Positions 43,343-50,802 of a stretch of 64,000 nt of DNA are shown piece by piece (the stretch's first letter is position 1; each line of letters starts with the position of its first letter). Source of the stretch: VRUE01 sp963720805 (GTDB lineage Bacteria; Actinomycetota; Thermoleophilia; Solirubrobacterales; 70-9). A model generated the notes under the pieces. The model searched no databases. It saw nothing but the letters and a program-made list of their open reading frames with translations, and was not told the origin of the DNA. The position numbers and the translations under genes were made by a program. Location of the stretch: assembly GCA_963720805.1 (NCBI GenBank), contig CAVRGT010000012.1, positions 310,001 to 374,000 on the forward strand. The letters run 5' to 3'.

Positions 43343-43906
43343 ATGCGGGTGCTGGGCATATCCGGCAGCCTGCGAAGCGGCTCGCTGAACAATGCCCTGC
43401 TGCGGGCGGCCGCCGAGCGGCTGCCCGCCGGGGCGGAGCTGGTCGAGTTCGACCGCCTGCGCGAGGTCCCGCCCTACGACGAGGACTTCGAACTGGAGGG
43501 GACCCCTGCGGTGATCGAGGAGCTGCGCCAGGCGGTGCGCGAGGCCGACGCGGTCTTGATCGCGACCCCCGAGTACAACCACTCGATCCCGGGCCAGCTC
43601 AAGAACGCCCTCGACTGGGTCTCCCGCCCGGCCGGCAAGAGCGCCCTCAACGGCAAGCCGGCGGCGGCGATCGGCGCCTCGACCGGCATGTTCGGCGCGG
43701 TTTGGGCCCAAGCCGAGCTGCGCAAGGTCCTGGGTGCCCTTGGCGGCCGAGTGGTCGAGGCCGAGCTCCCTGTCGGCCATGCCAAGGAGCAGCTCCAAGG
43801 GGGTCACCTGGAGCTTCGTCCTGAGCAAGCAACGCAACTCGAGGACATCCTTGCCCAGCTCATCTCCGAGGCCGAGCTCGAGTCCGAACTCGCCGTAGCG
43901 GCTTAG
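43343..43906 (+). CDS. NADPH-dependent FMN reductase / quinone reductase
   Basis: 187 residues, flavodoxin-like. The FMN phosphate loop is GISGSLRSGSLNNALL, and TPEYNHSIPGQLKNALDWVS is the isoalloxazine-binding signature of the ChrR/AzoR-type family. GASTGMFGAVWAQAELRKVL follows. It reduces quinones, chromate-like oxidants or flavin. Likely expressed with yceI under the MarR regulator, consistent with an electrophile or oxidant response. Confidence 0.9.
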   Translation: MRVLGISGSLRSGSLNNALLRAAAERLPAGAELVEFDRLREVPPYDEDFELEGTPAVIEELRQAVREADAVLIATPEYNHSIPGQLKNALDWVSRPAGKSALNGKPAAAIGASTGMFGAVWAQAELRKVLGALGGRVVEAELPVGHAKEQLQGGHLELRPEQATQLEDILAQLISEAELESELAVAA

Positions 43907-44019
43907 AGGCCATCCCGGTAGGGGTGGAACGTCTTGCACTTTTTCGTCGGGAGCAAGAGGTGCCAGCCCGCCGACTCTCCACCGAAAAAGTTAAGTGGAA
44001 CCCCTACCGGGATGGCCTC
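43906..44019. repeat. Palindrome family 4, copy 2
   Basis: GAGGCCATCCCGGTAGGGGT (43906-43925) and ACCCCTACCGGGATGGCCTC (44000-44019) are perfect 20-bp inverted repeats. Reverse-complementing the element gives a sequence very close to the copy at 42055-42171. It exactly fills the gap between the stops of the FMN reductase and hemolysin III genes. Confidence 0.9.
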
Positions 44020-44658
44020 TCAGGCTGCTGGGAGAGCGAAGAACGCGATCGCCGCGAAGTGAGCGGCGGCAGCGAGGATGACGAAGAGGTGGAAGACCTC
44101 GTGGTAGCCGAAGACGCGGGGGTTGGGATTGGGGCGCTGGGTGGCATAGACGACGGCGCCCGCCGTATAGAGGAGGCCGCCGGCGGCGACTAGAAGCGTG
44201 CCGACGGTGCCGATCGAGCCCCAGAGCTCGGGGAAGGCGACGGCGGCGACCGAGCCGAGCGACATGTAGATCAGGGCGGCGACCCACTTCGGGTGTTCGA
44301 TCCAGATCATCTCGACGATCGCGCCGGCGATCGCGCCGATCCAGACGACGACGAGGATCGCGTCGGCGAGCGGGCCGCTGAGGACGAGCAGGGCGAAGGG
44401 CGTGTAGGTGCCGGCGATGAGGAAGAAGATCATCGAGTGATCGAGCCGGCGCATCCAGCGGCGCACGTTGGGCCGGGTCCAGTTGACCCGGTGATAGAGC
44501 GCGCTGGTGCCGAGCAGGGCGGAGAGGCTGACCGCGTAGATCGCCACCGCGAGGGTGGCCTTCGGCGTCTTCGCGGCGATGATCAGGCCGGCGCCGAGGA
44601 AGAGTGAGATGAAGAAGGCCCACTCGTGCGAGACGCCGCGCAGCTTCGGCTTGACCAT
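44020..44658 (-). CDS. Hemolysin III / TrhA-family (PAQR-like) membrane protein
   Basis: 212 residues with seven predicted transmembrane helices. Family motifs: RGVSHEWAFFISLFLGAGLI near the N-terminus, LLGTSALYHRVNW, RRLDHSMIFFLIAGTYTPFA and the C-terminal GYHEVFHLFVILAAAAHFAA. The conserved histidines (ALYHR, LDHS, HEVFH) form the metal site of the PAQR fold. Bacterial relatives affect membrane lipid balance rather than haemolysis. ATG 44658; divergent from nrdJ. Confidence 0.9.
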   Translation of the reverse strand: MVKPKLRGVSHEWAFFISLFLGAGLIIAAKTPKATLAVAIYAVSLSALLGTSALYHRVNWTRPNVRRWMRRLDHSMIFFLIAGTYTPFALLVLSGPLADAILVVVWIGAIAGAIVEMIWIEHPKWVAALIYMSLGSVAAVAFPELWGSIGTVGTLLVAAGGLLYTAGAVVYATQRPNPNPRVFGYHEVFHLFVILAAAAHFAAIAFFALPAA

Positions 44659-44827
44659 GCCCCCAGGGTACTCGGACTTTGTGCCGATATTGCGGAATTG
44701 CCACCATGTAGGGGCGGCGCGCCCGGCGAATCAAGTCCCTTATTTGCGCTTTTCGCCACTTTTCCGTCTGGTGCTTTAGCGATCCTGCTGTGTTACCCCT
44801 GAAAGTTGCTGCGAGAGGAGAAGTTTG

Positions 44828-47626
44828 ATGTCCCAGACCGCCACCAGTGCCCCGAAAACCGGTCTCAAGGGCCTCGCGATCGAACGCCGTTTTTCCTCTC
44901 CGGGGACCCATCCCTTCGACGAGATCGAGTGGGAGGTGCGCGATGCGGTGATCGGCAACCCCGAGAGCCCGGCCTTCGAGCAGCGCGGGGTCGAGTTCCC
45001 CAAGAGCTGGTCCCAGAACGCGACCAACATCGTCGCCCAGAAGTACTTCCGCGGCCAGCTCGGCAGCGAGAAACGGGAGTCTTCGGTCAAACAGATGGTC
45101 GGCCGCGTTGCCGGCACGATCTCCGAGTGGGGGCGCACGGGCGGCTACTTCGCCTCCGCCGAGGACGCCGAGGCCTTCGAAGCGGAGCTGACCTCGATCC
45201 TGCTCAACCAGAAGGCGGCCTTCAACTCGCCGGTCTGGTTCAACGTCGGCTTCGAGGAGACACCGCAGTGTTCGGCCTGCTTCATCCTCAGCGTCGAAGA
45301 CAACATGGACTCGATCCTGGGCTGGAACACCAAGGAGGGCAAGATCTTCCGCGGCGGCTCGGGCTCGGGGATCAACCTCTCCAACATCCGCGGCTCGATG
45401 GAGCAGTTGGCCAAGGGCGGCACCGCCAGCGGGCCGGTCAGCTTCATGCGCGGCGCCGATTCTTGGGCGGGCACGATCAAGTCGGGCGGCAAGACGCGGC
45501 GGGCGGCGAAGATGGTCGTGCTCGACGTCGACCATCCGGACATCGAGCACTTCATCTGGTGCAAGGCCGACGAGGAGAAGAAGGCCGAGGCATTGCGCGA
45601 CGCCGGCTTCGACATGTCGATCGACGGCGAGGGCTTTACGTCGATCCAGTACCAGAACGCCAACAACTCGGTGCGGGTCAGCGACGACTTCATGGAGTCG
45701 GTCGAGGCCGGCGAGGACTGGGAGCTGACCGCGCGCACCAGCGGCGAGACCGTGAAAACGCTGCCGGCGCGCGACTTGATGAACCAGATCGCCGACGCGG
45801 CCTGGCGCTGCGCCGATCCCGGCGTGCAGTACGACACGATCATCAACCGCTGGCACACCTGCCCGGAGTCGGGTCGGATCAACGCCTCCAACCCCTGCAG
45901 CGAGTACATGCACGTCGACGACTCGGCCTGCAATCTCGCCTCGCTCAACCTGATGAAATTCCGCCGCGAGGACGGCAGCTTCGACGTCGAGGACTTCCAG
46001 CACGCGGTCGACATCGTCTTCCTCGCCCAGGAGATCGTCGTCGGCTTCTCCAGCTACCCGACCGAGGAGATAACGGAGAACGCCAACAAGTTCCGCCAGC
46101 TCGGCCTCGGCTACGCCAACCTCGGCGCCCTGCTGATGTCCGACGGCCTGCCCTACGACTCGACCGAGGGTCGCAACGTCGCCGCCGCGATCACGGCGCT
46201 GATGACCGGCCGCGCCTACCGCCAGTCGGCGCTGATCGCCGCCGGGGCAACCGGGCCCTACGAGGAGTACGAGCGCAATCGCGACGCCCACAACGGCGTG
46301 ATGCGGATGCACCGCGACGCCTCCTACGACGTCGACGGCACCGGGATCAAGGGCGAGCTGCTCGAGGCCGCGCAGCGCTCCTGGGACGAGGCGGTCGAGC
46401 TCGGCGATGAACACGGCTACCGCAACGCGCAGGCGACGGTGCTGGCGCCGACCGGGACGATCAGTTTCCTGATGGACTGCGATACGACCGGGATCGAGCC
46501 CGACTTCTCACTGGTCAAGTTCAAGGAGCTGGTCGGCGGCGGGCAGATGACGATCACCAACCGCTCGGTGCCGCTGGCGCTGCGGACGCTCGGCTACGCC
46601 GAGCCGCAGGTCGAGCAGATCACCGCCTACATCACCGAGAACAGCACGATCGTCGGCGCCCCCGACCTCAAGGACGAGCACCAGCCGGTCTTCGACGTCG
46701 CGGTCGGAGAGCGGGCGATCTCCCACACCGGCCACATCGACATGATGGCCGCGACCCAGCCCTTCATCTCGGGGGCGATCTCAAAGACGGTCAACCTGCC
46801 GCAGACGGCGACGATCGATGACATCGCCGACGCCTACACGCGCGGCTGGAAGGGCGGCCTCAAGGCGCTGGCGATCTACCGCGACGGCTCAAAGACGGCG
46901 CAGGCGCTGCGCACCGACGCCCAGGAGGAAAAGGGCGCCGAGGCCGAGGCCCCTGCCGTCGCCCCGGTGCGCAAGAAGATGCCGCGCGAGCGCGAATCGA
47001 TCACCCACAAGTTCTCGATCGCCGGTCACGAGGGCTACATCACCGCCGGCAAGTACGAGGACGGCAACGTCGGCGAGATCTTCCTCACCGACATCGGCAA
47101 GGAGGGCTCGACGATGCGCGGGCTGCTCAACGCCTTCGCCACGGCGATCTCGATCGGCCTCCAGTACGGAGTACCGCTGGAAACCTTCGTGCGCAAGTTC
47201 AGCTACATGCGCTTCGAGCCGGAGGGCATCACCGGCAACCCGGAGATCCCCTTCGCCAAGTCGATGCCCGACTACATCATGCGCTGGCTCGGCAGTCGCT
47301 TCATCGACGACACCGACGTGCTCGAGGACCTCGGCATCCTCACCCCCGAGGTGCGCGCCAAGCGCGATGCCGAGACAAGCCAGCTCGGCCTCGGCATCGA
47401 CACCAGCGGCGGCACCGCGGGTCCGGCCAACGGCGGCAACGGAGGGAACGGCAACGGGCAGTCAAAGCCGGCCTCCTCGGCCTTCACCGAAACGCCCCCG
47501 GTCATCCCGGCCAAGATGTCCGGCCTCGAGCTCGGCCCAGCCTGCGAGCAGTGCGGCGGCATGATGCAGCGCACCGGCAGCTGCTACACGTGCAGCAGCT
47601 GCGGCAACAACACCGGCTGCGGCTGA
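44828..47626 (+). CDS. nrdJ: Adenosylcobalamin-dependent (class II) ribonucleotide reductase
   Basis: 932 residues. Reduces ribonucleotides to deoxyribonucleotides using a cobalamin radical. Active-site regions: QCSACFILSVEDNMDSI (about residue 150), NPCSEYMHVDDSACNLASLN (about 355, with the catalytic cysteine), PTGTISFLMDCDTTGIEPD (about 540), and the C-terminal redox/zinc cysteines CEQCGGMMQRTGSCYTCSSC. A glycine/asparagine linker precedes the tail, as is common in actinobacteria. GAGAGGAG lies 6-7 nt before ATG 44828. No nrdR box or cobalamin riboswitch was recognised upstream. Confidence 0.95.
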   Translation: MSQTATSAPKTGLKGLAIERRFSSPGTHPFDEIEWEVRDAVIGNPESPAFEQRGVEFPKSWSQNATNIVAQKYFRGQLGSEKRESSVKQMVGRVAGTISEWGRTGGYFASAEDAEAFEAELTSILLNQKAAFNSPVWFNVGFEETPQCSACFILSVEDNMDSILGWNTKEGKIFRGGSGSGINLSNIRGSMEQLAKGGTASGPVSFMRGADSWAGTIKSGGKTRRAAKMVVLDVDHPDIEHFIWCKADEEKKAEALRDAGFDMSIDGEGFTSIQYQNANNSVRVSDDFMESVEAGEDWELTARTSGETVKTLPARDLMNQIADAAWRCADPGVQYDTIINRWHTCPESGRINASNPCSEYMHVDDSACNLASLNLMKFRREDGSFDVEDFQHAVDIVFLAQEIVVGFSSYPTEEITENANKFRQLGLGYANLGALLMSDGLPYDSTEGRNVAAAITALMTGRAYRQSALIAAGATGPYEEYERNRDAHNGVMRMHRDASYDVDGTGIKGELLEAAQRSWDEAVELGDEHGYRNAQATVLAPTGTISFLMDCDTTGIEPDFSLVKFKELVGGGQMTITNRSVPLALRTLGYAEPQVEQITAYITENSTIVGAPDLKDEHQPVFDVAVGERAISHTGHIDMMAATQPFISGAISKTVNLPQTATIDDIADAYTRGWKGGLKALAIYRDGSKTAQALRTDAQEEKGAEAEAPAVAPVRKKMPRERESITHKFSIAGHEGYITAGKYEDGNVGEIFLTDIGKEGSTMRGLLNAFATAISIGLQYGVPLETFVRKFSYMRFEPEGITGNPEIPFAKSMPDYIMRWLGSRFIDDTDVLEDLGILTPEVRAKRDAETSQLGLGIDTSGGTAGPANGGNGGNGNGQSKPASSAFTETPPVIPAKMSGLELGPACEQCGGMMQRTGSCYTCSSCGNNTGCG

Positions 47627-47641
47627 GCCAGAAGCCTTTGG

Positions 47642-48190
47642 CTAAAGCTCGCCACGGGCGGCCTTGAGAGTCTCGATGTCGACGTTATCTTGGGCACGAC
47701 CGGCAGCTCGCTTCATCCGGAGTAGGTGGTCGTAGCCACAGAACTTGACCTTGTGTCCGAAAAAGGTTCGCTCGATAGCGTGGGGGACCAGGTCTTTGAA
47801 GGTGCCTTCACCGTCAGGCGCCTCGGCAAAGCTGAAGCTCTGCAACACATCGAGCCGGCCGTGCGGGGTGATCAGGGTCCAATTACCTTCCATCTTCAAG
47901 CCCCGCAGGTCGGGGCGGAGATCGAACTCATCGGCAAACTCATCGAGGCCGATCGATTTTGCGTCGAGCTGATCGAGAGCCGCGGCCAGGCGGCTCAAGT
48001 TCTCCTCGGCAGGATTCGGGCAAATGTCGATGTCCTTCGTTGCCCGTGCAAAGCCGTGTGCTGCGACGGCGAAACCGCCAACGATCAGAAAGTCGACTTC
48101 GTGGCTTGCCAGCACAGCCAGCAGCGGCTCGGGTTTGAGTGGGTGAACGCGACTGGCATGGTCTTCTGCGTTGGGCGAATTGCCGCTCAT
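47642..48190 (-). CDS. Nucleotidyltransferase-fold protein (AbiEii/MNT-like, putative toxin)
   Basis: 182 residues. The N-terminal fold reads EPLLAVLASHEVDFLIVGGF, AVAAHGFARATKDIDICPNP: the GG-x-A-x-H and DxD (KDIDI) active site of nucleotidyltransferases found in toxin-antitoxin and phage-resistance modules. C-terminal HLLRMKRAAGRAQDNVDIET matches the family. ATG 48190 overlaps the stop of the HTH gene (ATGA), so both are made together. It probably modifies tRNA or a protein; target unknown. Confidence 0.8.
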   Translation of the reverse strand: MSGNSPNAEDHASRVHPLKPEPLLAVLASHEVDFLIVGGFAVAAHGFARATKDIDICPNPAEENLSRLAAALDQLDAKSIGLDEFADEFDLRPDLRGLKMEGNWTLITPHGRLDVLQSFSFAEAPDGEGTFKDLVPHAIERTFFGHKVKFCGYDHLLRMKRAAGRAQDNVDIETLKAARGEL

Positions 48191-48546
48191 CCGAGGTCCG
48201 CTTCGGACGCCAGTTGGGTTGACATTTCGCTCAGCTGCGCCGTCTGGAGAAGACGCTCCTCCGTGCTCAGTCGATAGTCATAACGAAGCTCTGCGATCGA
48301 CTGGTTACTGCCACCCGGCGGGGCCTCTGACAGAGGAAATGTCGAGACACGAAGCGTCTCCCCCAAGGCGTTGAAAATCCGCTCGAGCGTCTCGAGCTTC
48401 GGCGACACCTGATCGCGCTCGATCCGGCTAATCGCCGCCTGGCTTGTGCCCAGACGTTTAGCAAGATCGGCCTGATCGAGCCCACGCTGGACACGAGTAT
48501 CTCGTACGAGAGAGCCACATCGGGCTATTCGATCGATCTCGGGCAT
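48187..48546 (-). CDS. XRE-family HTH regulator (putative antitoxin)
   Basis: 119 residues. A Cro/C1-type HTH is clear: VRDTRVQRGLDQADLAKRLG, TSQAAISRIERDQVSPKLET, LERIFNALGETLRVS. The C-terminal 45 residues (IAELRYDYRLSTEERLLQTA) are likely the toxin-binding part. ATG 48546 begins at MPEIDR; longer frames upstream run into the divergent helicase promoter. XRE plus nucleotidyltransferase is a recognised two-gene toxin-antitoxin arrangement. Divergent from the helicase-DarT operon, with 129 bp between the starts. Confidence 0.8.
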   Translation of the reverse strand: MPEIDRIARCGSLVRDTRVQRGLDQADLAKRLGTSQAAISRIERDQVSPKLETLERIFNALGETLRVSTFPLSEAPPGGSNQSIAELRYDYRLSTEERLLQTAQLSEMSTQLASEADLG

Positions 48547-48675
48547 TTCGACCAAGATATCAAGTTTGATATATGACCCAACTGCTCCATGCGGCAACAA
48601 CATCAGTCGCGGCTGAGAATCAAAACGCGCTGCATGATTTGAGCAAACGGCGGGGCCGGTCGATAATGGCCGCCG

Positions 48676-50088
48676 ATGCCATTGCCAGATCTGATCGGCG
48701 CGCAGCGGGAAGTTGTCTGCCTCGACCACAAGGGCCACACCGTAGTGCTGGGGACCGCGGGCTCCGGCAAGACGACCATGGCCGTCCATCGAGCGGCATA
48801 CCTGTCGAATCCCGGCACAAACCATTGCGGCCGCACTCTGCTGCTCTCGTTCAACAACAGTCTGCTCGCCTACCTCAAATACTTGCGCCCCCCGCAGCTG
48901 AACAACGTCGACATTCGCACCTATCACCGCTTTGCACGCGGATACCTGAAAAGCCGAGACGCCATGGGCAGCCACTGGATCTGCCAGAAACCTGAGCCGT
49001 TCGTCGCCAGGGCGCTTCAACAAGCTCAACTGCGCAGTCCAGGCAACCGGTTCCTACAACGACCCCCGCAGTTCTTCACAACCGAGACACGATGGATGGC
49101 CCAACAAGGAGTAACGAGCCTGGACGAATACCTGAAGATTGAGCGGATCGGGCGCGGGGACGAAGGGGCGCTCGGTGCGAAACAGCGTATGGCGATGTTC
49201 GAAGTGTTCGAGGCCTACCGGGCACTACGAGCCGAGAAGGGATACCGGTTCGACTGGCACGACATCGCAACCCGCGTCAGCGAAGAGCTTGCCCAAGACA
49301 ACAGGCCACCCCGCTATCGCCACATCGTCATTGACGAGGGACAGGACTTCTCACCGGTCATGTTGCGCTCGCTCGCCAAAGCGATCCCGGCCGATGGCTC
49401 CCTGACCTTCTTCGGCGACGTCGCCCAACAGGTCTACGGTCGACGGCTTTCGTGGCGCCAAGCCGGCCTCGAGATAAATGCCCCGTGGCGCTTCGAGCGC
49501 AACTACCGAAACTCTCCACAGATCGCGAAAGTTGGCCTGGCGATTTCCAAAATGCCTTACTTCGCGGAAAAGGCCGACATGGTGGCACCGACTAAGTTTG
49601 CAGCCGAGGGACCAATGCCAACACTGGTCCGCTGTGCCTCGGAGGCCGAGGAGATCGAGTTCGCCATTGAGCAGGCACGCGCGGCCTCCGAGTCCGCCAG
49701 CGTCGCCGTTCTGGTTCGACGTCACGAGGACGAAGCGCCACTCATCCGGGCCTTCAAGCGAAACGGCCGCCGCTTGCACAAGTACATGGCCGACTGGTCC
49801 CCCGACCCCGGCGTCTCCTACGGCGTGGTCCACAACGCAAAGGGGTACGAGTTCGACACAGTCATCCTGGTTGGTCTCAACGAGGAACGCTGGCCCGATC
49901 CCGGCGCAATCGAGGGAGAGGGAGAGGCGGACGCCGAAGCTTCCGATGGACGGCTGCTCTACGTCGGGGTCACCCGTGCGCGCTCGGCGCTGATCGTCAC
50001 GCATAACGGCAACAGGTCCTCTCTGCTCCCAAGCGACCAGAGCTTGTGGACAGAAGTCGAGGCCCGGCCCATGTCCACCCGCTCATGA
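48676..50088 (+). CDS. UvrD/Rep-like superfamily 1 DNA helicase
   Basis: 470 residues, shorter than UvrD. Motif I GTAGSGKTTMAVHRA (about 26), Ia LLLSFNNSLLAYL, motif II VIDEGQDFSPV (about 215), motif III FFGDVAQQVYG, motif IV region WRFERNYRNSPQIA, motif V NAKGYEFDTVILVGL and motif VI RLLYVGVTRARSALIV. The 1B/2B insertions are reduced and no nuclease domain is present. Such small UvrD-like enzymes are frequent in defence islands. It is first in an operon: its TGA overlaps the ATG of the DarT gene, so the proteins are expected in linked amounts. Confidence 0.88.
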   Translation: MPLPDLIGAQREVVCLDHKGHTVVLGTAGSGKTTMAVHRAAYLSNPGTNHCGRTLLLSFNNSLLAYLKYLRPPQLNNVDIRTYHRFARGYLKSRDAMGSHWICQKPEPFVARALQQAQLRSPGNRFLQRPPQFFTTETRWMAQQGVTSLDEYLKIERIGRGDEGALGAKQRMAMFEVFEAYRALRAEKGYRFDWHDIATRVSEELAQDNRPPRYRHIVIDEGQDFSPVMLRSLAKAIPADGSLTFFGDVAQQVYGRRLSWRQAGLEINAPWRFERNYRNSPQIAKVGLAISKMPYFAEKADMVAPTKFAAEGPMPTLVRCASEAEEIEFAIEQARAASESASVAVLVRRHEDEAPLIRAFKRNGRRLHKYMADWSPDPGVSYGVVHNAKGYEFDTVILVGLNEERWPDPGAIEGEGEADAEASDGRLLYVGVTRARSALIVTHNGNRSSLLPSDQSLWTEVEARPMSTRS

Positions 50089-50801
50089 CGACCGTCTCCA
50101 CCATGCTGGGCGAGCGCTTGCGCTTGCACAAGATCACCCGACTGTGCCACCTGACCCCAAGTCGAAACCTGGTTCACATCGCCTGCGAAGGCGGCATCTC
50201 CTCAACCGGATTGCTCGAGTCGGATGCGAGTGCCGTCTTCACCCCCCAGGACAGGCTCAGACTCGACCGGCGCCGCAGCCATATCTCCTGCTCGATCCAG
50301 TACCCGAACGCCTGGTATCTCCGCCAGAAGAAGAATCCAGGCGGCGAAGCCGGCGTCTTCAAGGACTGGGTCGTTCTTGGGCTCAACCCCAGGTGCATGC
50401 TCCGGCCCGACACCCTTTTCTGCCCGGAAAACGCCGCCGGTTCCGGCGGCGCCAACCTGCGAGGTGGAACCGAGGGCTTCGACGCCATGTACGCGGACCT
50501 CGTCGTCGACAGCGCCAAGCGAAGCTTCAGCCGCGAGGGCTCGCGACTCGAGTCCTGCCCCACCAACGATCAGGCAGAGGTGATGATTGCCGACCGAATC
50601 CCGCTGGAGGACATCGAGTCGATCTTCGTCCCCGACACCGCGCAGGCAGCGCGTGTGCACGCTCAACTCGAGCAGGTCGGCGCCGATCCGGCCGGATTTC
50701 GCTACAGGATCGCTGAGAGCTTCTTCAATCCGCCTCGAATGAGCGCCGAAATCCGCAACGGGGTGGCCCCGGCGGAGATCCCATGGAATCCTCCGGGCTG
50801 A
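50085..50801 (+). CDS. darT: DarT-family DNA ADP-ribosyltransferase toxin
   Basis: 238 residues. The fold of DarT (formerly DUF4433) is recognisable: KITRLCHLTPSRNLVHIACE, HISCSIQYPNAWYLRQKK, DWVVLGLNPRCMLRPDTLFC, PENAAGSGGAN and CPTNDQAEVMIADRIPLEDI. The glutamate in QAEV corresponds to the catalytic residue. DarT enzymes transfer ADP-ribose from NAD+ to a base in single-stranded DNA and block replication; the usual antidote is the macrodomain protein DarG. Here the next gene is instead an ADP-ribosylglycohydrolase, starting one base after this stop. The start overlaps the helicase stop (ATGA). Confidence 0.85.
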   Translation: MTTVSTMLGERLRLHKITRLCHLTPSRNLVHIACEGGISSTGLLESDASAVFTPQDRLRLDRRRSHISCSIQYPNAWYLRQKKNPGGEAGVFKDWVVLGLNPRCMLRPDTLFCPENAAGSGGANLRGGTEGFDAMYADLVVDSAKRSFSREGSRLESCPTNDQAEVMIADRIPLEDIESIFVPDTAQAARVHAQLEQVGADPAGFRYRIAESFFNPPRMSAEIRNGVAPAEIPWNPPG

Positions 50802-50802
50802 G

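Noticed and set aside
44659..44827. Cobalamin riboswitch or NrdR box upstream of nrdJ
   Set aside because: The gap is short and shows neither a B12-box core nor a pair of NrdR-type AT-rich palindromes.
43991..46414. Long open frame antisense to nrdJ
   Set aside because: nrdJ is unmistakable on the plus strand; the antisense frame has low-complexity composition and no family pattern.
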